Positions 19,088 to 28,628 of a stretch of DNA of 64,000 nucleotides are shown piece by piece. The position numbers and the translations under genes are program-made. This DNA is from Agrobacterium larrymoorei. GTDB taxonomy: Bacteria; Pseudomonadota; Alphaproteobacteria; Rhizobiales; Rhizobiaceae. The stretch's first letter is position 1, and the number at the start of each line of letters is the position of its first letter. The stretch is from contig NZ_JAUTBL010000002.1 in the NCBI RefSeq assembly GCF_030819275.1, positions 1,862,501 through 1,926,500 of the forward strand, given 5' to 3'. The notes beneath the pieces are model-generated. The model was not told the DNA's origin. It did not search any database and saw only the letters and a list, made by a program, of their open reading frames with translations.

Positions 19088-19954
19088 TTACGCTCCGATC
19101 AGCTTCTTGCCGGCGCGGGAAATCCAGGATTCGCGGTTTTCACGCGGCTCCAGTCCCTGGCCCTTCAAGAGCTTGTAGGAATCGGCATACCACTGGCTGT
19201 CCGGGTAGTTGTTGCCGAGAACGGCAGCTGCCGTCTGGGCCTCGTCCACCAGTCCCATGGCATAATAGGCTTCGGTGAGACGCGCCAGCGCCTCTTCGAT
19301 CTGGTTGGTGTTCTGGTACTGCTCCACGACGATGCGGAAACGGGACACAGCCGCCAGATATTCCTTGCGCTCCAGGTAATAGCGACCGACCTGCATTTCG
19401 CGACCGGCAAGCTGGTCACGCGCAAAGCGGATCTTGGCCTGCGCATCGGCGACATATTCCGAGTCGGGATAGTCGTTGACGACCTTGCTCATCGCTTCGA
19501 TGGTGCGCTGAGCGGCGCGCTGATCCTGCGTCACGTCGGCGATCTGCTTGGAGTAAGCAAGACCGATCATGTACTGGACGTAAGCGGCGTCTTTCGCCCG
19601 TGGATATTGCTTGAGGAAGCGCTGACCAGATGTGATCGCGGCTTCGTTCTTGTTCTGGCGGGTGGCGATGAAGGTGTTCATCACCAGAGCCTTCTGGCCC
19701 CACTCGGTAAAGGGGTACTGCTTGTCGATCGCGGTGAACTTGCGACCGGCTTCCGTCATGTTGCCCTTGTTCATATTGGCAAGCGCCTGGCGGTACAACA
19801 CGTCCGGCGGATCGGTTTCAACGCCAAGCTTGGTAATGTCGATATCGGGATCGGACTGGCAGGCAGTGACCAGCGTTCCGGCGCCAAGCAGCATCAGCGA
19901 TACGAGCCCAACCCGCACCGTTCCATTCATTGCACCAGACCCTATACGCTTCAT
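19088..19954 (-). CDS. bamD: Outer membrane assembly lipoprotein BamD
   Basis: Lipoprotein of the BAM complex that inserts beta-barrel proteins into the outer membrane. The 288-residue product has a lipoprotein signal (VSLMLLGAGTLVTAC, with the lipidated Cys near residue 32), followed by tetratricopeptide-like repeats: DVLYRQALANMNKGNMTEA, YPFTEWGQKALVMNTF and YPRAKDAAYVQYMIGLAYSK. It sits between lpxC and recN in the division-envelope region, with recN directly downstream. Confidence 0.94.
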   Translation of the reverse strand: MKRIGSGAMNGTVRVGLVSLMLLGAGTLVTACQSDPDIDITKLGVETDPPDVLYRQALANMNKGNMTEAGRKFTAIDKQYPFTEWGQKALVMNTFIATRQNKNEAAITSGQRFLKQYPRAKDAAYVQYMIGLAYSKQIADVTQDQRAAQRTIEAMSKVVNDYPDSEYVADAQAKIRFARDQLAGREMQVGRYYLERKEYLAAVSRFRIVVEQYQNTNQIEEALARLTEAYYAMGLVDEAQTAAAVLGNNYPDSQWYADSYKLLKGQGLEPRENRESWISRAGKKLIGA

Positions 19955-20263
19955 TCGACAGTTCCCACTTCCCGCGTCACTACAGAGCTTAGGCTTTCGC
20001 AGGCGGTTCTAGCCGCAAAAGCACCAGCAGGGCAACGCAATGATGACGCATTAACGCATTTTTATGGCAGGCGCGCGCGTAAAACACGATAATCCTGACC
20101 TCCACCCATACAAGTCCTATTAGCCGGTTGTAATCTGCTTTGCCAGCTTTTTAAGCGATCACGCCACCGCCCTTAGACGGCGCTCAACGACGCCTAACGA
20201 AAGGCAAAAGAAAAAGGCTGCCTGGAGGACAGCCTTTATGAAAAGTCGAATGTCTCTCTGGTC
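19955..20263. other. Intergenic region bamD-lpxC
   Basis: This 309-bp gap holds the lpxC terminator (20207-20237) and should contain the bamD promoter on the minus strand. Otherwise I see no RNA gene, repeat or recognisable operator. Confidence 0.5.
20207..20237 (-). terminator. Intrinsic terminator after lpxC
   Basis: Read on the minus strand, AAGGCTG (20236-20230) pairs with CAGCCTT (20220-20214), followed by a TTTTTCTTTT tract. It lies 27 bp past the lpxC stop and closes the ftsZ-lpxC end of the cluster. Confidence 0.88.
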
Positions 20264-21223
20264 TTATGCGGACCAGGGCGAAAATTCAGGCTGGTTGATC
20301 GCGACGAATTCACGGGCACGAACGACCGGCTGACGCGCGGCAGGAGCCTCGACGATCTCATAAGCGGTCGGGTCGCTCAGAAGCGCCTTCAGCGCGTTTG
20401 CATTGACCTTATGACCACCACGATAGGAGCGGTAGCAACCGATGAACTGCGCGCCGGCAAGTGCCAGATCGCCGACAGCATCGAGCGTCTTGTGACGGAC
20501 GAACTCGTCCTTTTCGTAGCGCAGGCCTTCCATGTTGATGACCGTGTGGTCGTCGGAGATGACGACCGAATTTTCCAGCGAAGAGCCGAGCGCGTAGCCA
20601 GCAGCCCAAAGGCGCTCCACATCACGCATGAAGCCGAAGGTACGAGCGCGCGACAGCTCGTTCTTGAAGGTCTCCGCCGTCAGGTCACCCTTCCAGGTCT
20701 GGCGGCCGATCAGCGGCGTATCAAAGTCGATTTCAACCTCGAAGCGCGTACCATCATAAGGGCGGAACTCCGCCCAGGAGGCGCCTGAGTCGATGCGAAC
20801 CGGCTTGATGACGCGAATGTAGCGACGCTTCACACCGAGATTGACGATACCAACCGATTCGATGGCTTCGATGAACGGTGCGGCGCTGCCATCCATGATC
20901 GGCACTTCCGGACCGTCGACTTCAACGATCAGATTGTCGATGCCCATGGCGTAGATGCCGGCCATGACATGCTCGACGGTTGCAACAGACTGTGCGGGCG
21001 AACGGCCGATCACGGTGCAGAGGTCGGTATTGCCAACATTGGCAGAAACCGCCTTCACTTCCACCACGGTGCCATTGTCCAGCGTGCGGCTGAAAACGAT
21101 GCCAGTTCCGGCTTCCGCCGGCTGGAACGTCATGGAGGCCGGATTGCCCGAATGAACGCCGATGCCCTTGAGCTGAACAGGGTTGGCGATAGTTGTCTGG
21201 AAACCGAGCAATCCGATGGTCAT
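20264..21223 (-). CDS. lpxC: UDP-3-O-acyl-N-acetylglucosamine deacetylase
   Basis: Zinc deacetylase catalysing the committed step of lipid A synthesis. The 319-residue protein has the two LpxC domains and its zinc ligands: His in ATVEHVMAGIYAMG, then His and Asp in RHKTLDAVGDLALAG. The Glu-containing VDGPEVPIMDGSAAPF loop is also present. I take the ATG at 21223; a TTG three codons earlier is also possible. It follows ftsZ downstream, separated by a terminator-like hairpin, as is usual in proteobacteria. Confidence 0.96.
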   Translation of the reverse strand: MTIGLLGFQTTIANPVQLKGIGVHSGNPASMTFQPAEAGTGIVFSRTLDNGTVVEVKAVSANVGNTDLCTVIGRSPAQSVATVEHVMAGIYAMGIDNLIVEVDGPEVPIMDGSAAPFIEAIESVGIVNLGVKRRYIRVIKPVRIDSGASWAEFRPYDGTRFEVEIDFDTPLIGRQTWKGDLTAETFKNELSRARTFGFMRDVERLWAAGYALGSSLENSVVISDDHTVINMEGLRYEKDEFVRHKTLDAVGDLALAGAQFIGCYRSYRGGHKVNANALKALLSDPTAYEIVEAPAARQPVVRAREFVAINQPEFSPWSA

Positions 21224-21446
21224 GCGTATCAAGCCTTTTCATGGGACAGAGCCGACGATGCCGGCTTAGTCCGAAGTCAATTGAGGGGAAATTCGGTCTT
21301 CACGCAGACGTTATTTCCCGATCCCATGCTCTTACATACGCACACTGCAGCGCCACCACAAATCACTGTTGATGTCGCTTTGTTACACACTCAAGCATTT
21401 GAAAGAATTGGGATAAGCGCCCTCGCCCCACGACGATGAAACACAA

Positions 21447-21473
21447 ATACCCGGGCCTTTCGGACCCGGGTAT
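21447..21473 (-). terminator. Hairpin after ftsZ
   Basis: ATACCCGGG (21447-21455) pairs with CCCGGGTAT (21465-21473). On the minus strand it lies 48 bp past the ftsZ stop and is followed by a TTTGTGTTT tract, so it is probably a rho-independent terminator, though the T run is imperfect. Confidence 0.75.
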
Positions 21474-21520
21474 TCGCTTAACGCAGAATCGCCTGATCGG
21501 TTCACCGACCGGCTATCCGA

Positions 21521-23281
21521 TCAGTTCGACTGACGGCGCAGGAAGGCCGGAATTTCGAGCTGATCGTCTTCGTGATGGCTGGCGGAAGCCGGCGACTGGC
21601 GACCGTGGTCATCCAGATTGCCGCGACGCGGTGCGTACATGCTCGCTTCCGGGGACATTGGACGACGCTGCTGCGGAGCAAGGCTCGGAGCATCCATCAT
21701 GTCGGAAGGAACAGCTTCTTCTTCATCGCGACGGCCGAGCGAATTGGTGATTCGCTTCAGCAGACCCATCGGGCCGCGCTCTTCAGGCGCAGCGTGAGCA
21801 ACCTGTGCGCGGTGATCCATTTCGGCCTTTACGACCGGGGGAAAGTCCTCGACCTTTGGCATGCGAACCGGCTCCGGCTGGCGTGCGACAGGAGCTGGTT
21901 CATGATAAACCTGAGCCTGCGGCTGTGCCATGCGCGGAGCCGGCGCTGCGACCTGCTCCGGAGCGTGGTATACAGGTGCCGGAGCAGCCTGAACCGGTGC
22001 TGCGGGGCGAGCAACGACCGGCGCTTCGGCCGGAGCAGATGCGAACAGCTTGCTCTGTGGGCGGAACTCGGCTTCTGCCTGTGCCTGGCGCAACTGCTGT
22101 TCAGCAGCGGCCAGAGCCAGTTCGCGCTCCATATCGACTTCCGCAGCGCGGATGGTCTGAGCAATCGGATCTACGGACTTTGGTGCCTGCATAACTGGGG
22201 CAGGCTGAACTGCGGCCGGTGCGGATGCAACGGCCGCGGAGGGACGGATAACGGGCTTTGCTGCCGCAGCGGCGGCTGCGCGCATCTCGGCGATGTTCTT
22301 TTCCATCTGGCCCGGTACACGGTCGATGCCGGTGGCAACGACGGAGACGCGGATAAGGCCTTCGAGCGCTTCGTCGAAAGTCGCGCCGAGGATGATGTTG
22401 GCATCCGGATCGACTTCTTCGCGAATACGCGTTGCAGCTTCGTCGACTTCGAAGAGGGTCAGGTCGCGACCACCGGTGATGGAGATCAGGAGGCCCTGCG
22501 CGCCCTTCATCGAGGTTTCGTCGAGCAGCGGGTTGGCAATCGCCGCTTCCGCAGCCTGCATTGCGCGGCCTTCGCCGGAAGCCTCACCGGTACCCATCAT
22601 TGCGCGGCCCATTTCGCGCATGACCGAGCGAACGTCGGCGAAGTCGAGGTTGATGAGACCTTCCTTCACCATCAGGTCGGTAATGCAGGCAACGCCGGAA
22701 TAGAGAACCTGGTCGGCCATTGCGAAAGCATCGGCAAAGGTCGTCTTGTCATTGGCAATGCGGAAGAGATTCTGGTTCGGAATGACGATCAGCGTATCGA
22801 CAGACTTCTGCAGCTCTTCGATGCCCTGCTCGGCCAGACGCATGCGGCGTCCGCCTTCGAAGTGGAAGGGCTTGGTAACAACGCCAACCGTCAGGATGCC
22901 CTTGTTACGGGCAGCCTGTGCAACGACCGGAGCCGCACCCGTGCCCGTGCCGCCGCCCATGCCGGCGGTGACGAAGCACATGTGTGTACCGTTCAGGTGG
23001 TCGATGATTTCATCAATGCACTCTTCGGCAGCAGCGCGGCCGACTTCCGGCTGCGAACCGGCGCCGAGACCTTCGGTGACGTTGACGCCGAGCTGGATAA
23101 CCCGGTCGGCCTTCGTCATCGTCAGGGCCTGCGCGTCCGTGTTGGCGACAACGAAATCGACGCCCTGAAGACCTGCAGTGATCATGTTGTTGACAGCGTT
23201 ACCGCCACCGCCGCCAACACCGAAAACGGTGATGCGTGGCTTCAGCTCGGTGATATCCGGCTTTTGCAGCTGTATCGTCAT
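21521..23281 (-). CDS. ftsZ: Cell division protein FtsZ (long-linker form)
   Basis: Tubulin-like GTPase that forms the Z ring. The N-terminal 320 or so residues are the polymerising core: [13 protein letters not shown], the tubulin signature [14 protein letters not shown] near residue 110, and the T7-loop region [13 protein letters not shown]. The remaining ~260 residues form a long low-complexity Ala/Pro/Gln linker ending in [12 protein letters not shown], the C-terminal peptide that binds FtsA and other partners. At 586 residues it is far longer than the ~380 of Escherichia coli, as is normal for FtsZ1 of rhizobia. The ATG at 23281 follows AAGGAA. Confidence 0.97.
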   Translation of the reverse strand: MTIQLQKPDITELKPRITVFGVGGGGGNAVNNMITAGLQGVDFVVANTDAQALTMTKADRVIQLGVNVTEGLGAGSQPEVGRAAAEECIDEIIDHLNGTHMCFVTAGMGGGTGTGAAPVVAQAARNKGILTVGVVTKPFHFEGGRRMRLAEQGIEELQKSVDTLIVIPNQNLFRIANDKTTFADAFAMADQVLYSGVACITDLMVKEGLINLDFADVRSVMREMGRAMMGTGEASGEGRAMQAAEAAIANPLLDETSMKGAQGLLISITGGRDLTLFEVDEAATRIREEVDPDANIILGATFDEALEGLIRVSVVATGIDRVPGQMEKNIAEMRAAAAAAAKPVIRPSAAVASAPAAVQPAPVMQAPKSVDPIAQTIRAAEVDMERELALAAAEQQLRQAQAEAEFRPQSKLFASAPAEAPVVARPAAPVQAAPAPVYHAPEQVAAPAPRMAQPQAQVYHEPAPVARQPEPVRMPKVEDFPPVVKAEMDHRAQVAHAAPEERGPMGLLKRITNSLGRRDEEEAVPSDMMDAPSLAPQQRRPMSPEASMYAPRRGNLDDHGRQSPASASHHEDDQLEIPAFLRRQSN

Positions 23282-23372
23282 TTTACCATTCCTTCTTTTG
23301 ATGGCCGGCAACGCCCCGCTGGCCAATTTCTTTGAACTTCACTCATTCCTCTTCCGATACGCAGGAAAAGGA

Positions 23373-24707
23373 TCAGAAACTTTCTTTCAGCCACTGCCCC
23401 ACGCGAGCGATCCGCCCGCTGCCCATTCCAAACGGCGAGAACATTCCGCTCTGCGCCGCGTGAATTTCAATGTCCGCGATCTGCGGATAGATCATCAATC
23501 CGCAAGCGGTAGAAAAGGCCGGGCCCTTGGCCGCAACCGGCAGGCCCGCCACGCCCATCGGACGACCGATGCGCACATTGCGAGCCAGAATACGACGCGC
23601 CGTCTCCGGCAGACCGGTGAGCTGGCTTGCGCCACCTGTCAGCACCACGCGCTTGCCCACGATCGGGCTGAAACCGGACTTCTGGATCCGGTCGCGGATC
23701 AGTTCCAGCGTCTCCTCGATACGAGCGCGAATGATGCGACTGACCAGTGCTTTCGAAACCTGCGATGGCTGGTCGCGATCGTCTTCGCCAATCGGCGGAA
23801 CGGCGATCATTTCGCGATCATCCACGCCGCCATTGGCAAGCGACGAACCGTGAACGACCTTCAGACGCTCGGCATCTTCGATGCGCGTGGAAAGACCACG
23901 CGCCAGATCGGTGGTGACGTGATGACCGCCGAGACCGATGGCATCCGTGTGCACCAGGCGACCTTCGGCAAAAACCGAAATCGTCGTGGTGCCGCCGCCC
24001 ATGTCGATGGCAGCACATCCAAGTTCGACTTCGTCGTCCACAAGTGCCGCAAGACCGCTGGCATAGGGGGTCGCAACAATGCCTTCGACCGACAGGTGCG
24101 CGCGGTTGATGCAGAGCTCGAGGTTCTTCAGAGCCGTGCGTTCCGCCGTCACCACATGCATGTCCACGCCCAGCAGGTCGCCATACATGGAAAGCGGATC
24201 GCGAATGCCGCGCTCGCCATCCAGCGAATAGCCGGTCGGCAGGGAATGAAGGATCGCGCGGTCCTGGCGCAGCGACTGCTGGCTTGCGGCGATCAGAACC
24301 TTGCGCAGATCGCCGGATTCCACTTCCTGGCCACCGAGATCGATAGAGGCGGTGTAGATATCGCTCGCCAGACGGCCAGCCGAAACATTGACGATCAGGC
24401 TATCGACCGTCAGGCCCGCCATGCGCTCGGCTGCATCGACGGCCAGCCGAATGACGCCTTCCAGCGCGTCGAGGTCGGCAATGACGCCGGATTTCACGCC
24501 ACGCGAACGCTGATGGCCGATGCCGATCACATCCACCTTATGCGTACGACCGGGAAGAACTTCGCTCTCCTGGCGCGGCGTCAGGCGGCCGATCATGCAA
24601 ACGACTTTGGTGGAGCCGATATCGAGAACGGAGACCACATGGCTGCGCTTGGACGGCAAGGGCTTCAGACGCGGCAGACCGAATTGGGAAGAACCGAACA
24701 AGCTCAT
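23373..24707 (-). CDS. ftsA: Cell division protein FtsA
   Basis: Actin-like ATPase that tethers FtsZ to the membrane. The 444-residue protein has the actin-fold phosphate loops VSVLDIGSTKVVCMIG (about residue 28) and AAIDMGGGTTTISVF (about residue 220), plus the adenosine motif VVLTGGASQLTGL. It ends in a short amphipathic tail (SGRIARVGQWLKESF) that fits the family membrane-targeting sequence. It overlaps ftsQ by 4 bp and lies 91 bp upstream of ftsZ. Confidence 0.96.
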   Translation of the reverse strand: MSLFGSSQFGLPRLKPLPSKRSHVVSVLDIGSTKVVCMIGRLTPRQESEVLPGRTHKVDVIGIGHQRSRGVKSGVIADLDALEGVIRLAVDAAERMAGLTVDSLIVNVSAGRLASDIYTASIDLGGQEVESGDLRKVLIAASQQSLRQDRAILHSLPTGYSLDGERGIRDPLSMYGDLLGVDMHVVTAERTALKNLELCINRAHLSVEGIVATPYASGLAALVDDEVELGCAAIDMGGGTTTISVFAEGRLVHTDAIGLGGHHVTTDLARGLSTRIEDAERLKVVHGSSLANGGVDDREMIAVPPIGEDDRDQPSQVSKALVSRIIRARIEETLELIRDRIQKSGFSPIVGKRVVLTGGASQLTGLPETARRILARNVRIGRPMGVAGLPVAAKGPAFSTACGLMIYPQIADIEIHAAQSGMFSPFGMGSGRIARVGQWLKESF

Positions 24708-25633
24708 GTGTTCTTCTCCGCTTTCTTGAGGGCCTTGCTGCGCGCGTCGACGGCGGCTTGGCGGCGCTCAGCCGCACCTTCCGTCAACTGCACCGTCGTG
24801 CGGTCGGAAAGACGCAGGTCAACGGCTGCGACATCGCGCGAAAGGATTTTCTGCTCCATGTCGAGACGAGCAAGAAGCTGCAGCGCCTTCGGCACATTTT
24901 CTTCCGGCAGCTTAACGACGATGCCGTTGTCGAGATGCAGGTCCCAGCGACGGCCGGCAACGCGAACATAGGCGCGAACGCGGTTGCGGATTTCCGGCCA
25001 GTCGGCAAGTTCGTCGACAAAGCCAGCGGCACCCGTTTCTGCGTCACGACCAACGAAGAGTGGCAGGCCTGCATATTTGTTATCACGCAACGGCGCGATG
25101 ACGCTGCCGCTCTTTTCGATCAGCGACAGTTCCGAACCGTGCTGCCAGATACCGAAAGCCTGGCGCTCCTTCAGACGAACTTCGATCGTCTTCGGATAAA
25201 CCTTGCGCACTTCGACATCTTCGACCCAGGGAAGCTCGGTCAATTTCTTACGCGCGGCATTGACGTCAAGCGAGATCAGCGAGGTTGCGCCATCGAGGCC
25301 AAGAAGCTGAAAGACTTCGATTTCCGACGTCTGCACATTACCGGAGACCTTCACGTCCTCGACGGCGAAACCGGCGGCGGAGGTCGTAGCCTGAGCGACC
25401 AGTTCCGTGTGGCCACCAAGCGACATGCCGTAAAGACCGATGGCAGAGAAGAACACTAGCGTCGAGGCCGTGCCGGTATGGGCCGGAATGTGAATGCGCC
25501 CAGTCGCGAGGCTGACACAGAAGCGGAACACGCGACGCAGCGGACGCGGAAGGACGAGGCGATCGTCCGCACCGGCCGATGCGTGGATATCACGCTTTTT
25601 GGTTGTCGATCTTTTGCCGTTTACCGCAAGCAC
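24704..25633 (-). CDS. ftsQ: Cell division protein FtsQ
   Basis: Bitopic protein linking early and late divisome members. A basic cytoplasmic tail is followed by one membrane segment (about residues 55-80), a POTRA domain ([21 protein letters not shown]) and the FtsQ/DivIB domain ([28 protein letters not shown]). I place the start at GTG 25633, because GGAGG lies 7 bases before it; the frame continues to another GTG at 25654. The gene overlaps the end of ddl by 13 bp and the start of ftsA by 4 bp, implying coupled translation. Confidence 0.94.
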   Translation of the reverse strand: MLAVNGKRSTTKKRDIHASAGADDRLVLPRPLRRVFRFCVSLATGRIHIPAHTGTASTLVFFSAIGLYGMSLGGHTELVAQATTSAAGFAVEDVKVSGNVQTSEIEVFQLLGLDGATSLISLDVNAARKKLTELPWVEDVEVRKVYPKTIEVRLKERQAFGIWQHGSELSLIEKSGSVIAPLRDNKYAGLPLFVGRDAETGAAGFVDELADWPEIRNRVRAYVRVAGRRWDLHLDNGIVVKLPEENVPKALQLLARLDMEQKILSRDVAAVDLRLSDRTTVQLTEGAAERRQAAVDARSKALKKAEKNT

Positions 25634-26548
25634 GACGCGTCCTCCACCATCCACCGGACAAGCTCACCAAAGGAACGGCCCTGATAAGCCGCCATCTCGG
25701 GCACGAGGGAGGTTGGCGTCATGCCTGGCTGGGTGTTGATTTCCAGCCAGATAAGTTCGCCATCTTCTGAGAAACGGTCGTCGTAGCGAAAATCCGAACG
25801 GCTTACGCCACGGCAGCCAATCACCTGATGCGCCATGACTGCCAATGATTGGATTCTTTGGTAAATATTCGGTGAAATTTCCGCCGGGATGACATGCTTT
25901 GAGCCACCCTTGGCGTATTTTGCATCATAATCGTAAAAATTATGGCCGAGCGGCACCACTTCCGTAACGCCGAGAGCTTCACCATTCATCACGCCCGCAG
26001 GTCATTTCACGACCATGAACATAGCGCTCGACCATGACCGAATCGCCATAGCGCCATTCAGCAGAACCAAGCACCTGCGGAGGATGGGACTGGTCTTCCT
26101 TGACGATGACGACACCGAAGCTCGAACCTTCGCGAACCGGCTTCACCACATAAGGCGTGGCCATCGGATGCTCCGAACCGATATCGAAGCGGTTCATCAG
26201 CTTTTCCGCCGCGACAGGAATGCCAGCGGCAGCAGCGATCTTCTTCGACTGCGACTTGTTCATCGCCAGCGAGGAAGCCGCAACACCGGAATGCGTGTAG
26301 GGAATTTCGAGATATTCGAGGATGCCCTGGATCGTACCGTCTTCACCGAAAGGGCCATGCAGCGCATTGAAGGCGACATCAGGCCTAAGATCGGCAAGAA
26401 CGGCAGCGATATTGCGATCGACATCCACACGCGTGACCTTATAGCCCTCGCCTTCCAGCGCGGATGCGCAAGCTTCTCCCGACGAGAGGCTGACCGGCCG
26501 CTCCGCAGAAAACCCACCCATAAGAACAGCCACGTGCTTGCCGCTCAT
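25621..26548 (-). pseudogene. ddl: D-alanine--D-alanine ligase, frameshifted as read
   Basis: Makes the D-Ala-D-Ala dipeptide for peptidoglycan. The first part (from ATG 26548, [20 protein letters not shown]) runs through [11 protein letters not shown] and [13 protein letters not shown] to GREMTCG. It then leaves frame and stops soon after. The rest ([14 protein letters not shown] through [15 protein letters not shown]) continues in another frame to 25621. Removing one base from the C run at 25994-25996 restores a normal 308-residue ligase with its ATP-grasp residues. A ddl in the dcw cluster is usually needed for growth unless a paralogue exists, so a sequence error is as likely as a real mutation. 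Confidence 0.92.
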
Positions 26549-27085
26549 AACAACCTCTAACACCTGAAATTCCAGACGAGGCACCGGAACCGGAATGGTT
26601 CACGATTCTCTCGCCCGACCCGTACGAGACACTTAAACGTCATTAAGGTTAACGAAGCGTTTACTTTCCTTAACCGAAACGGCCTGCGGTGCGATTTTTG
26701 TTAAAGAATCACATGAGGCACGGATTCCTTCCTTGGAATCAGAGTGTTGCGGTCGACGCAAGATTCAGAATTTGAACTGGATCAAATAAATCCGTTGCGC
26801 GGAGTTCGAGCATCGGCATCGAAAGCAAGATCGATTCGTTAAGATCGGCAGTTTTTCCCCAGGGTTTTAACACTCGCGACCTACCGACCCGATGCACCAC
26901 CCAACATGGTGACAACAGCGAGTTGATTGTCCGGCGACCCCTGCCGCCAGCGGAAAAATCCGCCCATCCTCGTATTTTTTGCTGCTTATTGCGCTTTAAG
27001 CGTTTCAAAGGATCGAAAATTGCGTTAACGCAACCGCAACCTACCCAAGGGTTTATAAGTCTTACTTAACAATGGAACCAACATA
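26549..27085. other. Divergent intergenic region ddl / MFS transporter
   Basis: A 537-bp A+T-rich gap, unusual inside a dcw cluster. It must carry the promoter for ddl-ftsQ-ftsA and that of the MFS gene. It contains several TTAA words (26643, 26649, 26670) but none at the TTAA-N7-TTAA spacing of a full CtrA site, and the perfect palindrome at 27020-27033. An 89-codon leftward frame (26739-27008) has no ribosome binding site or family likeness and is not called. Confidence 0.55.
27020..27033. promoter_or_regulatory. Perfect palindrome, candidate operator of the MFS transporter
   Basis: TTGCGTTAACGCAA is a perfect 14-bp inverted repeat 52 bp before the MFS start codon. The size and position suit a dimeric repressor site, and the TTGCG..CGCAA arms recall LacI- or GntR-type operators. 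No regulator gene is adjacent, so the binding protein is unknown. Confidence 0.5.
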
Positions 27086-28390
27086 ATGACTGACGCGATA
27101 TCTCCTGTATCGCCGACAGCTGACAAGCCGAACGATGTAAAGACAAATTCGCCTGCACGAGTTCTTACTGCCAGCCTGGTCGGCACGACCATCGAGTTCT
27201 TCGATTTCTACGTTTATGCGACCGCCGCCGTGCTCGTGTTTCCGACGCTGTTCTTCCCTAACAGCGATCCGATGACGGCGCTGCTTGCATCCTTCGCCAC
27301 CTTCTCGATCGCCTTCTTCGCCCGTCCCCTCGGCGCTCTGGTGTTCGGCCACTACGGTGACCGCGTCGGCCGCAAGACGACGCTCGTTGCAGCGCTGTTG
27401 ACGATGGGCGTTTCGACCGTCGTGATCGGTCTTCTGCCATCTTACGAGACAGCCGGCGTCCTCGCTCCGCTGCTGCTTGCGCTGTGCCGTTTCGGTCAGG
27501 GCTTCGGCCTTGGCGGCGAATGGGGCGGTGCGGTTCTTCTCGCAACGGAAAACGCCCCTCCCGGCAAACGCAACTGGTATGCGATGTTCCCGCAGCTCGG
27601 CGCACCGGTCGGCCTCTTTCTGTCGTCCGGCATCTTCTGGCTGCTTCTGCATGTCATGTCGAATGAAGCGCTGATCTCCTGGGGCTGGCGTATTCCTTTC
27701 ATCGCCTCGACGCTGCTGATCGCCGTCGGTCTGTGGGTTCGTTTCTCCATTTCGGAAACGCCTGCCTTCCAGAAGGCCATCGACAAGCATGAGCGCGTTG
27801 CCGTTCCTGCCAAGGAAATCTTCACCAAGTACAAGCGCAGCCTGTTCCTCGGCACCTTTGTCGCGCTCGTCACCTTCGTGCTGTTCTACATCGCAACCGC
27901 CTGGCTGCTGTCCTACAACGTCAAGGTCCTGAAGATCCCCTTCCTCGACGCGCTGGAAATCCAGATCCTCAGCGCCGTGGTCTTCGGTATCTTCATTCCG
28001 CTGACCGGCATTGTCGGCGACAAGGTCGGTCGTCGCCTGTCGCTGATCGTCATCACGGTCCTGATTGCCGCCTTCTCCTTCCTGCTTCCGGTTCTGCTGG
28101 GCGGCGGCGAGGCGGGCGTTGCGGTCTTCGCGGCGTCGGCAATGGCCCTTATGGGCATGACCTACGCCCTGATCGGTGCAGCACTGGCAGCGCCGTTCCC
28201 CACCAGCGTGCGCTACACCGGTGCGTCGCTGACCTTCAACTTCGCAGGCATCGTCGGCGCCTCGCTCGCACCTTATATCGCGACCTGGCTGCAGACGAAT
28301 TACGGCATGCCAGCCGTCGGCTACTATCTCGGCCTGGCTGCTGTCATCACGCTGATCTGCATCCTCGCCTCCGGCAAGGACGAAGTATAA
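27086..28390 (+). CDS. MFS transporter, metabolite:H+ symporter family (ShiA/ProP-like)
   Basis: A 434-residue inner-membrane transporter with about twelve helices. The MHS-family features are GTTIEFFDFYVYATAA in helix 1, FGHYGDRVGRKTTLVAALL in the loop 2-3 motif, and RFGQGFGLGGEWGGAVLLATENAP in helix 4. Substrates of this family are small carboxylates, shikimate, proline or betaine; this one cannot be assigned. It is the only plus-strand gene within the cluster and separates murB from ddl. A bidirectional terminator follows it. Confidence 0.93.
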   Translation: MTDAISPVSPTADKPNDVKTNSPARVLTASLVGTTIEFFDFYVYATAAVLVFPTLFFPNSDPMTALLASFATFSIAFFARPLGALVFGHYGDRVGRKTTLVAALLTMGVSTVVIGLLPSYETAGVLAPLLLALCRFGQGFGLGGEWGGAVLLATENAPPGKRNWYAMFPQLGAPVGLFLSSGIFWLLLHVMSNEALISWGWRIPFIASTLLIAVGLWVRFSISETPAFQKAIDKHERVAVPAKEIFTKYKRSLFLGTFVALVTFVLFYIATAWLLSYNVKVLKIPFLDALEIQILSAVVFGIFIPLTGIVGDKVGRRLSLIVITVLIAAFSFLLPVLLGGGEAGVAVFAASAMALMGMTYALIGAALAAPFPTSVRYTGASLTFNFAGIVGASLAPYIATWLQTNYGMPAVGYYLGLAAVITLICILASGKDEV

Positions 28391-28453
28391 CGTCATCGGA
28401 TGAGGCGGCGCGCCATCACGGATGCGCCGCTTGAAGCCTGAATCAACCTCACA

Positions 28454-28491
28454 AAAAAGCCCCCGAAGTTTCTGACTTCGCGGGCTTTTTT
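28454..28491. terminator. Bidirectional intrinsic terminator
   Basis: AAAAAAGCCC-CGAAGT pairs with ACTTCG-CGGGCTTTTTT around a short loop. It lies between the MFS gene (plus) and the small ORFs ending the murB transcript (minus), with T runs on both strands. Confidence 0.88.
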
Positions 28492-28502
28492 AGTTTCTAC
28501 AC

Positions 28503-28628
28503 TCACTCACCTGGGTGAATTTTATGCCGGTTAGAGCGACGGGCATCGCTGATCCAGATTGCAGCCCAAACGCCCGCACTGATCAGCAATGGTAAAACAT
28601 ACAGAAAAAAGAATGTCGCCAAGTTCAT
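28503..28628 (-). CDS. Very small membrane protein downstream of murB
   Basis: A 41-residue frame starting MNLATFFFLYVLPLLISAGV, with one membrane helix (about residues 3-25) and a basic tail (DARRSNRHKIHPGE). It begins inside the stop of the preceding small gene (ATGA overlap at 28625-28628) and ends at the bidirectional terminator, so it is the last gene of the mraZ-to-murB transcript. I do not recognise it. Translational coupling is the main argument that it is expressed. Confidence 0.62.
   Translation of the reverse strand: MNLATFFFLYVLPLLISAGVWAAIWISDARRSNRHKIHPGE

Noticed and set aside
26640..26675. CtrA-type site upstream of ddl
   Set aside because: TTAA words occur at 26643, 26649 and 26670, but none has the TTAA-N7-TTAA spacing.
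26739..27008. 89-codon leftward frame between ddl and the MFS gene
   Set aside because: No ribosome binding site and no recognisable protein character; lies in a region that must contain promoters.
27062..28396. 444-codon open frame antisense to the MFS transporter
   Set aside because: Product is Arg/Asp/Gln-rich without domains, the typical shadow of a high-G+C gene; the sense strand is a clear MFS protein.
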